Source: Agelaius tricolor (taxonomy: Eukaryota > Chordata > Aves > Passeriformes > Icteridae). Taken from it: 64,000 nt of DNA. The notes beneath the pieces are model-generated. The model saw only the letters and a list, made by a program, of their open reading frames with translations, was not told where the DNA came from and did not search any database. Positions 26,601 through 34,600 of this stretch are shown here, piece by piece. The first letter of the stretch is position 1. Every line of letters starts with the position of its first letter. Location: NCBI GenBank assembly GCA_023055355.1, contig JALJCS010000006.1, forward strand, positions 33,858,501-33,922,500, in the 5' to 3' direction. Both the position numbers and the translations under genes were made by a program.

Positions 26601-29600
26601 AGACCTAAGCAGAAGAAAAACACTGTCAGGCTGAACAAGGCTACAAGGCCTTGTTAAACAGGCAGATGAACACAGGCACCAAGAGCAATTTTAGTTAGAC
26701 GCTCTATCATGCTTATTTACAGAAAACACTGAGCACTCAGTGCAGATAAGGCTTTAAGTGATTTAGTGCAGTAACCTTTGCATACAATTTGAGCTCTACA
26801 ACACCCATGTTAATTTCTTCCTTTCTTTATTCCCCTCCAAAAGACAACAGGTTCTACATGAACATTCTTCCTGAGATGGCAGGTATTTGTACTGCCTGCA
26901 GACCTGAAATGTGCACTGAAAAGAAAACCCACAATATACCTCTGGGTCTTCCAAGACCTCTGGTATACAAACTCAGATCAGTAAGTACTATATTAACAGA
27001 GGAACACTGCAGGCTCCAGTTTTGGAGCACACACAGAAAATCAGTACTCTGCATGGCTCAAATGTCAACGCTACTCAAGAGGTCTCCACAGAAATTGTTA
27101 CCTCAGAGCAAGCATTCCACACTGATGTAGCATAATAAATGTAATACATAGTAAAAAGAAAAAGGTGTTCTCAGATGAAGTCTGTTGCTCAGTGCAGCAG
27201 TCGCTGTATATTTTTGTCATCATACCACATCAAGTAACAGCAAGCTTTTAAAATCTTTTGGTGAGGATCAAGGATGTCCTGCTGCGGTTTCATTACTCTC
27301 CACTTTATTCAAACATATTCTCTTCCCACTTACAGAGCTGGATGGCCAGTAAACACATCTGCACACCACAAAACACTACATTTATGCCTGGCACATCTAT
27401 CTGGATTTGTCTTTCTGATCTACTTCCCTATCTAAGAGCTTCAGAAGCAAATGAGACACTGTTCATCCTCCAGAGACACAGGAGTTTTCTGAGGCAAAGA
27501 CTTTAAAGAGGCAAGTATTTCAATACATGTTATTCTCACAGTCACTGTATTCAGGCTGGGGAGAAAGAGGGAAAATAAAAAGCTTTGTCAGTGGTTTGTG
27601 ACCTGCCCAAGTCTATCAGAACCAAGTACCTGATCTGGTTATAAGCGCTGAGATTTATAATTTCTCCAATACCAAACTCCAAAGATCAGAACTGTCTGTA
27701 AGAGTTCTACCCCTTCATCTCCTGTGTTTGCTACAGGAAAACTATACGGTGACTGTGTTGTGGTTTAATGCAGTTTGGTTTTTAGTTAAGCAAAAAGGAC
27801 CTTGGCAGCTTTCTTCAGACCTGATAAAACCAATCAGCTGGCTAGTTTTCAATACTGACACCCTGTTAAACCACTTAAAAAAAGCTGAACATGCCTCTGT
27901 GAAACCACACTTAAAAATGAACAAAGCCTGGGAAAAACTCTCTTGCTTCCAGCCTTTGAACGCTGGCTGGACCAGGCCTGGCCCCGCTCTGCTGCACAGG
28001 CAGGCTGGTGGAGATTCTGTGGCTGGAGTTCCAGCCACAGCCTGGCCCTGCTCTGGCTGTGAGCTGCTGAGCCATCCTTCTGGCAGCAGCTAAGAACAAA
28101 GGCAGCCCTGCAGCTGGAATTGACCACAGCATTGCAGCCACACAGCCAGAGCAGCCGCTGCCCAGCAGAGATCCCATGACCACCTGCAGGCCTGGTCTCC
28201 TTTACATGGCAGGAGAGGCTCCTCTCCCTAAATAAACTGAAGAAAAGATTATTTTAAAAGCGGTAAACTGACTGAAAATACCACATTTGTCTCTTAGCAT
28301 TGTCAGTAGGAAAAGACAGAAGACTTGGGGGTAGGAAAAGTGTTATGAAGGTTTATTCTGATTTCTGTTTTGTTTTTAGTCCTGTTAAAGAAGTTTTCTT
28401 TACATCCTTTAAAGTTTTGAGCCTGCTTTGCTCTCCTCCTTATCCTTATCTCACAGCAGAAAATTAGTAAATAATTCTAGTGGATGCACTGGTGTTTGGC
28501 CAGCACTTAGACCCACTACACACAGGAACAGCCACAGGACAATCTAGGAGGCTTAAAAAATACTTGCACTCCAAGTAGCATCCAAATGCACAAATATTGC
28601 AAGAGAAATATTTCAACTACTGAGACATAAATAAAAAAATTAATACTGCCTTCCATGATACTGTTACTCCTATGCCCTAGGAACCCAAAATGTTATTGTA
28701 TTTCATCTATCTGTGCCCAAAACTGTTACTGTCTCCTAAGACCCTGGAGCCAGAAAACACAACCATGGGGCAGAGTGGGGCAAGTGCCCCAGCCTTTTCA
28801 AAGTTCAAGCAGAGACAGCATTCTCTCTTGCCTCATGGTCTTTGCTCAAGGCAGATGCTCTGCTCTGGGTTTTTCTCCCCCTCTTTTGATACTCTCCTGC
28901 GTCTTGGACTGGCTCAGGGTGAATCCCACGACTGCCTGTCTGCAGCCAGCACAGAGCAGCCCTGCAGAAGTGAAGGCAGGGCTACCCCAGCCCAGCTGCC
29001 TGGCCTTGCCTGGCTGCCAAGGAAGGCAAATCCCTCCTGTGAGTTCCAGCCCTTGACCAAGTACCAGCTGCTGAAGAGTGCCAGCTGCATTCATCAATGA
29101 AAAGGTAAGAAGGGGGAGAGTTGTCACCATTTTCCCCTTGGCTTTGGAACTACAAGGTTGGTCAGCTGCAGAGGCCACTATTTTGGGGAGGTGTCGCCCT
29201 AACATTTCAAGCTCCTCTTTGGTCCCTGGGAGTCCAGGAGATTTCAGCAACTTTGTAACTAGAGACTATTAGTGTTATTTTTTTGCCCCTTGCTACTTCC
29301 TTCTTTATTAGTAAACTGTTATTTTTTCACTTATATCTATCCATATTTGTTTCTCCTTATTGGTGGAAAGGGATTGGTTAATCTAAAGGAGAGATGACTC
29401 ATTTTAGAGCATCCCATTTTAATTATCTTAGACCAAGACATCCCAATAACTAAATGTCTACATTTCTGCCATAAGCAAAAGGGTTCTATTACAATCATCC
29501 ACTACCAAAAGCAAGCAGCCAAACAACTCAAGGCTTTAAAGCACATAAATAAATGACAGCAATCAGAAACAAAATTACATTAGATGTTTGACCACACCAG

Positions 29601-32600
29601 GCTAAAAACTAACAGGCTAAAAACTACTAACCTGCTGAAAACTAATCTTGCTTCTTATTTAAGCAAATACAGAAAGATTTTACCACCAGTACACATTTTA
29701 GAAAGTTTACCTTTTGGGCAGCCCTAGACTTTTTGTGTCCTAACTTACTCTACAGGGTACATAACTTGGCTTCCACAAACTTGTCTCTAACCTTCATACC
29801 TCAACTACTTAGAGTCATTTGGACAAAGTTGAGCTTACCTCAACTATCTTTTGAACATCCACATTGTCCTGGAAAGACACAAATCCATACCTAAAAAGGA
29901 AGAACAGACTACTCAGTAATTGGTATCATTTGATTATAAGCCAAATTATTTGAAACAAGACCAGTTAACAACATGCCAGGTACATTATATACTGCACATC
30001 CAAATTATCAACTAGGACATTAATTTATGACTGAGGCCAGATGCAAGAAACTAAATGCCAGATTTTAGAATAACATGAAATAAGGCCTATTTTTCCACTT
30101 TAACTACTCAAAATGAGTACAGCTATTAATATTAGCAACTCAGAAAGTTAAAAATTTAAATAAGATCTGACTTATCTTTAAATTTTGCATTTACTACAGA
30201 GGTCTGGATGAAAGCAGGCATTATAGGAACAGTAACGCCAGTGGGAGGGAAGCAATTCTTGAAGAGGTTTTTCAGTTTATTTCACTGCATTCCTAGTTTA
30301 TCTGGTCTACACAATTAAGATCATTTCAGAGCATTTTAGTAACAATTGTGTCCCACTAATGGAATAAGTCAAATGATTATCAATACTTGTAACATACACT
30401 AACTGCACAGCAGGGTTCACTTTGCAGACTAGGAAGGGATATGAGAAAATGAATTTTATTTCCAGCTCTTCCATTGCTATATATGCTGAAAAAAGACGTG
30501 ACACTGTAGGAGCTAAGCATAGAATCTAAGAAAAACTCTCTCTGGAAGGAACTTCAAGAGGGTACTGTCTCCTTCTCATCAGGAGGAATAGCCTCAAAAC
30601 TGGGATGGCCTCCCCAGAACTCAACAGGGTAAGGTCCTTCATCATCTTATTTAAGGGTTTCACCATGGTAATCCAGAACTCCTCAATATATTCAAAGGGA
30701 ATTTCCTTGTTTCAACTTCGTTCACATACTTAGTCTTCACCCAAAAAAAGTTTGGGCTGTTTTACTCTAGAACTTACTCACAAGTGTCAGGAGAGGGCAG
30801 AGTCATTGCCCTGAATAAGCCATCTTAATTCTCCTCATCATCCTGAACTGTCCCCTGATTTTTAACTACTCTAGCCAGCAGAAGAGTCCTACAAAAGAAT
30901 TGGCCGTGTAAGCATCACAGAGTCAGGCTTTGTTTTCAATGATTGAGTGACAGTGAGCTTCTTTTCCCTGAACAGAGAGGTTGAAGTCAAAAAATTAATG
31001 CTATTCTTTGTAAGATTATACTATTTAATTTGGGGCAGTATAGATTTACTGGTTTCAGTATTAACTCACCATAACAGAAGACTGCAGCTAGTATTAAGGC
31101 TTAAGCATGTCAAGTGTGTTGCTAAGCATCTGCTCATATCACCTATTACAGAATGCTGTCCACACAAGCAGCAACTTAAAACAACTACTCATATTCTACC
31201 CACCCCTTCGAAACACCAGTCCTGTCAGTGATGACCTTCACCTCCTTCACAGTACCATATTGTTCAAAGACACTCCGAATTTCTGCTTCATTCATCTAAA
31301 AGAAAACAAGGTCTTAAACATCTTCAGAAACATTCAACTGCTTAGAACTGATTTAAAGCAGGCAGTACCATTTTTTAAACCCATTTTCCACTACCATAAG
31401 AACTAAAAGTTTGTTTTGGAAGACACGTTCCAGAATTCTCCCATGACATTTCAATATCTTCTAGATTGGCAAAAAAAAAAAAACAACCCCACCACCACAA
31501 AAAAATTTAAAAATCCACACTAAAACAGGAGCAAAATTTCCACTTATTCTCCACTGATGTACCCTATACCCATTTTAAACAAAAGTGTATACATACCCTT
31601 ATGTCAATTCCACCAACAAAGACTGTGTTGGGCATGATTTTTCCTTCTGGTAAAACATAGCCCTGACTGACTGTTGCTGAATAGGCACTGCCATCTGTGG
31701 TGCTTGAACGCTGGGCCTCCACATGTGCTGCCTAAAAAATTTAAACAGAAATATTTATTTTAGTCAATTAGATTACATTTGAAGACACCAGAATGCCTGC
31801 ATCTTCCTATAGATATAGCAGGTGACAAGGAATTTCAATAGCACAAATGGACCATTCATTGGTTCCAACACTTCTCAGTTCAAATGAAACTGGCTCTATA
31901 AAATCTGGGAGGAAGATTAACATGAAGTGAGCAGTTTTTCACCCACCTGGTATTCTGCTTTTATTTGGCTGCATACCCAGCTAAAGGGCATTTGAACTGA
32001 AATCTGAGATGGCAACTCCTCAAGCTGACCTAACTGCTGCTTCTACTTCTTTCTTTCTGGATGTGTCAGTGAACCAAGCTAGAAGTGGTATTCACTTTGC
32101 TGTGCAAGCTCTCTGGCAGCCCTAAAACAGGAAACGGCTCTCAGGGGAGGAGCCCAGCAAGTGCCAGAACCAGCTGAAGGAAGCTGGTAACCACAGACAC
32201 TGCTGGTAACCACAGACACTGCTGGTACACCTGTCACACACGGCCTTGGCCACCATGGAAGTGCAGTGCTCGTGTCTCACACTAATAATGCAGAATTGCA
32301 AAGAAAATAACTTATTCAACACTCTCACACATTATGTACCTGAAAGAAAGAATAAACAGACTACTTAGGCATTCTAGCAAGCTGGGCAACATGAAAAATA
32401 AGATTTATTGATACCTGTATTTCCTAGAACTTGAAAAGGAGATCAAAAATGCAGTGGTAAAAGTCTTCTAGAACAAAAAGAAAGAAAATCTCCCTCCAAA
32501 GCTACTTTTCAAGTCCTCAGTATGATGATGGAAAACACTTGCCGATGCAAAAAACTACTGTCTTATCTAAACCTAAATAATTTTGTCAACATAGCACTAC

Positions 32601-34293
32601 ACAAATGACTGTTCTACATAGACGATGCACAAAGACCTCACACTGCTGCTGAATCAGTGTCCAAAGCCTAAATCAGTCAAAGTTCTGAAGTGGAAAATTC
32701 TGCCCATGATACCGGAACTACAGCATCAGCTGAAGTGACTCACCCCTTTAAAATTACTCTAAAAGAAGTCTAATTTGTCTATCTCATGAAGTAGCTCTGA
32801 AATCAAATTTCCAGACGCCACGAATATTGGGGTTTATTCAGTTTTTCAGCTTATCAGAATTAACAGGCGTTTTTTTTTCTTCTCTCATCAAAATATAAAA
32901 TTAATCTGTTTGCTCTCTATTATTGAAGTTTAAACTGATGAGCAGAAGCATGAACCTTAAAATTGATGAGGGGAAACTGGTATAACAGCAGTCGGGAGAC
33001 TAGTTAAGAATTTTGGCAAAAGAAAAGGTGGAAAAGGACGATTGTTGGGCTACGTGGAGGAAATACCTATCTACCCGCCCACGTGTGTTACAAACATCAC
33101 TCAGTTTTACGCTCATCCAGGAGAGAAAAACGTTCACTTATTTTTGGCCACACAAGCCCTTGATTTTTCAGGCTTCTCCCTGGCCTCAGCACATTTTTCG
33201 TTTAAAGTAAGCATTAGTTTTATTTTGGTTTTTTTTTTTTAATTGAAACATTTAAACCCCGTGACCCACGTCCCGCCGCGCGGCCACTGAGCGCAGTCTC
33301 CATGACAGCGCGGGTGCCTGAGGGAAGAAGGCGGCTGGCGCCGCAGCCTTCCCGCTGGGCACTAAGTGGAGCCCTCGGCCCAGCACTACACGGTAGGCAC
33401 AACCTCTCCTGTATTAAAAAAAAAAATAAATTACAAAAAAGACAAAGCAAAAAAAAAGCCCCACTACCTTACTCGTATAGTGTTTGAAGCCTCAGCGCTA
33501 CAGTCGCAAATCACGTTTCTCACATAGAACAAAGAGCAAGCAGCACGCCGGTGCGGGCCGAGGAACCCGCGGCACTCCGGGCGACGCCGGGCCTCTGCTC
33601 CGGCAGGGGGAGACGTAGGACCTCGGCCAGGCGAGGCGCCGCTCGTGGTGCCGCCGCCATTTTACCTCACACCTCGGCTGCCCAGCGCCGACGGGGCGTG
33701 GGCAGGAAGGTTTGGCGCCACAGGACAATGAAAGCTAGTCACAAGCCCCAGACAAAGGGTCCTGCCGGAGCCTACGCGCAGCGGGTACACTGCCACGGGC
33801 AGGCGGCGGGGCGCCCGCCCAGCCGTGCGGGACGGCGCTAAAATAGCGCCGTCACAAAATGGCCGCTTGAGGGTGTGAAGCGTGTTCCGACGCCAAGCCG
33901 CCCCCCACGCAAACACCGTATCGGCAACAGGTACGAGCCAGAGATTCCCCTGCAGAAGCCCCCGGCCTTTCAATTGCGGTACTCCCTCCTTCACCTTAAC
34001 CGCTCACCTTGTAAGGTGTTTAAACCTTCAAGATAGTTATAATGCTAGTAGCCCTCAGGGCTTCAGCGCCGTCACCGCGTTACAATGGGACACTGCTCCA
34101 GCTGAGGGCATTCCCGTTTCTCACCCCAAGAACAACCCGAAGAAGTTACTGCTCCACTCTCTGCTCCGCTGCCCGCTGGGGTCCCCCCTCAAGGCACTAC
34201 ATCACCCAGCAGAAACCCGCACGGGAGCTCGGCGTTCAAACAACCCCTATTCCACCGCCCTAGCGCACCTCCCCTTCGGTGTTCACTCACCAT
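20234..34293 (-). CDS. DAZL: DAZL, deleted in azoospermia-like RNA-binding protein (11 coding exons)
   Basis: Germ-cell cytoplasmic RNA-binding protein that binds GU-rich 3'UTR sites and promotes translation in primordial germ cells and meiotic cells (family knowledge). Coding exons on the minus strand, in order: 34291-34293, 31597-31731, 31204-31295, 29839-29890, 25601-25667, 25142-25275, 23894-23974, 23089-23145, 21926-22027, 21067-21165, 20234-20287. Together they give 876 nt, 291 residues plus TGA, close to the usual avian length. All introns are GT-AG and every phase joins. Residues 38-43 (VFVGGI) are RNP2 and 76-83 (KGYGFVSF) are RNP1 of one RRM (about 38-115). Residues 162-188 are the single DAZ motif. 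The QF-SVW...ETY-QP block at about 135-150 and the RNY block at about 199-201 are typical of DAZL. BOLL is excluded by INFHGKKLKLGPAIRKQ. The last 50 residues diverge strongly from what I recall of chicken. No frameshift or stop, so it looks functional. Confidence 0.95.
20288..21066 (-). other. DAZL intron 10 with poly(A) tract
   Basis: 0.78 kb. Carries a pure A run at 20570-20604 followed by C-interrupted A-rich sequence to about 20640 (plus strand; poly(T) in the transcript). I see no retrotransposed cDNA or CR1 body upstream of the run. Confidence 0.7.
20570..20640 (+). repeat. Poly(A) and A-rich simple repeat
   Basis: 35 consecutive A followed by (C)A-rich interruptions. Lies in DAZL intron 10, antisense relative to the gene. 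Length is likely variable and prone to sequencing error. Confidence 0.95.
21067..21165 (-). CDS. DAZL: DAZL exon 10
   Basis: 99 nt, 33 residues (242-274), KSVDRGMQTVLSCL, NPENQL and FVSQDS blocks. In other vertebrates KSVDRSIQTVVSCLFNPENRLRN is nearly invariant; here Ser-Ile, Phe and the Arg residues are replaced. Acceptor TTTCAG, donor GTATGT. Confidence 0.93.
21166..21925 (-). other. DAZL intron 9
   Basis: 0.76 kb, AT-rich, nothing recognised beyond splice sites. Confidence 0.7.
21926..22027 (-). CDS. DAZL: DAZL exon 9
   Basis: 102 nt, 34 residues (208-241), beginning VYTSVNYHGSEDPGF and ending LPSSPQK, matching the VNYH and ECAVPEP blocks. Acceptor CTATAG, donor GTAACC. The family's next residues (KKSVDRS) continue exactly into exon 10. 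Confidence 0.93.
22028..23088 (-). other. DAZL intron 8
   Basis: 1.06 kb AT-rich intron, no recognisable element. Confidence 0.7.
23089..23145 (-). CDS. DAZL: DAZL exon 8
   Basis: 57 nt, 19 residues (189-207), AQPQWLAGEPRNYVIPPTP, matching the PPQW-GEQR-YV-PP segment of the family. Acceptor TTTAAG is modest; donor GTAAGT is strong. Both ends phase 0. Confidence 0.93.
23894..23974 (-). CDS. DAZL: DAZL exon 7 (DAZ motif)
   Basis: 81 nt, 27 residues (162-188), starting PYPYSSSPAVLL and ending GYQPAYNYQ: the DAZ motif, present once as in DAZL rather than repeated as in primate DAZ. This region mediates protein partners such as PUM2 and DZIP in mammals (family knowledge). Acceptor TTTGCAG, donor GTATGT. 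Confidence 0.94.
23975..25141 (-). other. DAZL intron 6
   Basis: 1.2 kb, AT-rich. About 24.69-24.76 kb there is a weak likeness to an old sense CR1 segment (ACCCACACCTCAGAA then a GTTCTGGGCA block), too degraded to call. Nothing else recognised. Confidence 0.6.
25142..25275 (-). CDS. DAZL: DAZL exon 6 (post-RRM linker)
   Basis: 134 nt, residues 117-161: GPPPPQFQSVWGNQ, METYVQPPAVMNP and TPYVQ are clear DAZL blocks. The first 12 residues (NSCMHPRQIVLG) differ from the CxYHVQPRPLVF type typical of the family. The acceptor chosen (AAACAAG, no clear polypyrimidine tract) is the one that keeps frame; it is the weakest splice site in the gene, so the first few residues are less certain. Donor GTAGGT. 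Confidence 0.88.
25601..25667 (-). CDS. DAZL: DAZL exon 5 (end of RRM)
   Basis: 67 nt giving SQINFHGKKLKLGPAIRKQ and then QNL, residues 95-116, with one base of the next codon. This stretch is nearly invariant in vertebrate DAZL and separates it from BOLL. Acceptor CTTTCAG, donor GTAAGT. There is an extra Gln before NL relative to the RKQNL I remember from other tetrapods. Confidence 0.95.
26339..26363. repeat. Perfect inverted repeat in DAZL intron 4
   Basis: 11-bp arms GGTGCAATAAC and GTTATTGCACC around CTA. Confidence 0.95.
27756..28260 (+). mobile_element. LTR-like block in DAZL intron 4
   Basis: Begins TGTTGTGGTTTAATGCAG, the sort of TG-start seen in avian ERV LTRs, then a pyrimidine- and GC-rich body and AAATAAACTG near 28229. 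Composition differs sharply from the flanking intron. No internal retroviral genes. It may be one element with the following LTR, or a separate fragment. Confidence 0.45.
28640..29440 (+). mobile_element. ERV LTR, type B, in DAZL intron 4
   Basis: Shares its 3' half with the LTR ending at 50710: a CAGTCCA/GAGTCCA-GGGATTCAGCAAC block, then AGTAAACTGTTATTTTTTCA, TTCTCCTTATTGGTG, CATCCCAT and a CCAAGACA end. GC-rich U3-like body. Lies antisense to DAZL. No gag/pol/env. Confidence 0.65.
29839..29890 (-). CDS. DAZL: DAZL exon 4 (RNP1)
   Basis: A 52-nt exon completing the split Gly codon and giving YGFVSFQDNVDVQKIVE, residues 78-94, which holds most of RNP1. Acceptor TTTTTAG, donor GTAAGC, ends at phase 0. 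Confidence 0.95.
29891..31203 (-). other. DAZL intron 3
   Basis: 1.3 kb of AT-rich intron with no recognisable gene or repeat. Confidence 0.7.
31204..31295 (-). CDS. DAZL: DAZL exon 3 (RRM middle)
   Basis: Begins at MNEAEIRSVFEQYG and ends in TGVSKG, residues 47-77 with the last codon split. 92 nt. The donor is GTGGGT, weaker than most others in the gene. The first codon is an in-frame ATG, so a transcript lacking exon 2 could in principle start here, without RNP2. Confidence 0.95.
31597..31731 (-). CDS. DAZL: DAZL exon 2 (N-terminus and RNP2)
   Basis: Encodes residues 2-46: a Ser/Thr-rich N-terminal arm, the GYVLPEGKIMPNTVFVGGI signature that starts the RRM, and RNP2. Acceptor TTTTTTAG and donor GTATGT are good. 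135 nt, both ends phase 0. Confidence 0.95.
31732..34290 (-). other. DAZL intron 1
   Basis: First 1 kb (33.26-34.29 kb) is CpG-rich; the rest is ordinary AT-rich intron. Contains a 19-bp tandem duplication at 32183-32227 and poly-purine/pyrimidine runs near 33.23 and 33.42 kb. No transposable element recognised. Confidence 0.7.
32183..32227 (+). repeat. 19-bp tandem duplication in DAZL intron 1
   Basis: GCTGGTAACCACAGACACT occurs twice in a row (32183-32201, 32202-32220), followed by the first 7 bases of a third unit. Confidence 0.95.
34291..34293 (-). CDS. DAZL: DAZL exon 1, start codon only
   Basis: The proposed ATG is immediately followed by a strong donor, GTGAGTG, so exon 1 contributes only the initiator Met at phase 0. 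Exon 2 is open in phase 0 from its first base and has no in-frame ATG near its start, so the start must lie upstream. With this exon the N-terminus reads MAAHVEAQ, the same length as the MSANAEAQ I recall for chicken DAZL. The extent of the 5'UTR is not visible. A second donor-like GTGAGTG lies just before the ATG on the minus strand. Confidence 0.65.
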
Positions 34294-34330
34294 CACTCAC
34301 TGGAGCCGGGGCTGCGCTCACACACTTAAA

Positions 34331-34339
34331 AAATATAAG
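34331..34339 (-). promoter_or_regulatory. TATA-like element upstream of DAZL ATG
   Basis: Minus-strand CTTATATTT lies about 40 nt upstream of the proposed start codon. If used, the 5'UTR would be only about 10-20 nt. It may equally be chance within an AT-rich patch of the CpG region. Confidence 0.25.
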
Positions 34340-34600
34340 GATTTTCAAACAAAACCCGTATGAACTTTTTCGAGAAAACTAAGCGCAGACGGTCGCTCTT
34401 CCTTGTTCGCGAAGCTGAATTGCCGACGTCGATAAAAGCCAGCGGTAAGTAATCCCGTTCTCCTTAAATAGCCCCATTGGGGGATGGCACAGAAGAGGCC
34501 ACACCCTCCCTCCGCTCTTCGCACTCGTCGTGCGCCCCCCACCCCCCTGCCACATGGCGCCTGTCCCTTCGTGTCTGACTTTTAGAAGACAAAGGATCGA

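Larger units (their letters stand above)
25668..29838 (-). other. DAZL intron 4, invaded by LTR sequence
   Basis: The largest intron after intron 1, 4.2 kb. 27756-29440 is LTR-derived and oriented opposite to DAZL. The 25.7-27.7 kb part looks unique apart from a perfect inverted repeat at 26339-26363. No exon-like open frame with DAZL similarity lies inside it. Confidence 0.7.
33260..34600. promoter_or_regulatory. CpG-rich region at the DAZL promoter and first intron
   Basis: The only long unique (non-repeat) stretch in the window with high GC and many CpG dinucleotides; flanks drop sharply to AT-rich DNA. It spans the proposed exon 1 (34291) and about 1 kb of intron 1. In mammals DAZL has a CpG promoter methylated in somatic cells and demethylated in the germ line (family knowledge); that this island behaves so here is inference. 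Long open frames inside it are composition artefacts. Confidence 0.7.

Noticed and set aside
28655..29250. Frames of 133-136 codons on both strands
   Set aside because: They lie within LTR sequence in DAZL intron 4; mutual overlap in three frames points to composition.
33580..33660. Alternative DAZL start at a GCC-rich ATG near 33658 on the minus strand
   Set aside because: It could splice in phase 0 at GTCCTA, but that donor is poor, and the N-terminus would be much longer than usual for DAZL. The ATG followed by GTGAGTG at 34293 fits better.
33882..34382. 166-codon plus-strand open frame in the CpG region
   Set aside because: No homology recognised; stop codons are rare in GC-rich DNA, and it crosses the DAZL start region in antisense.
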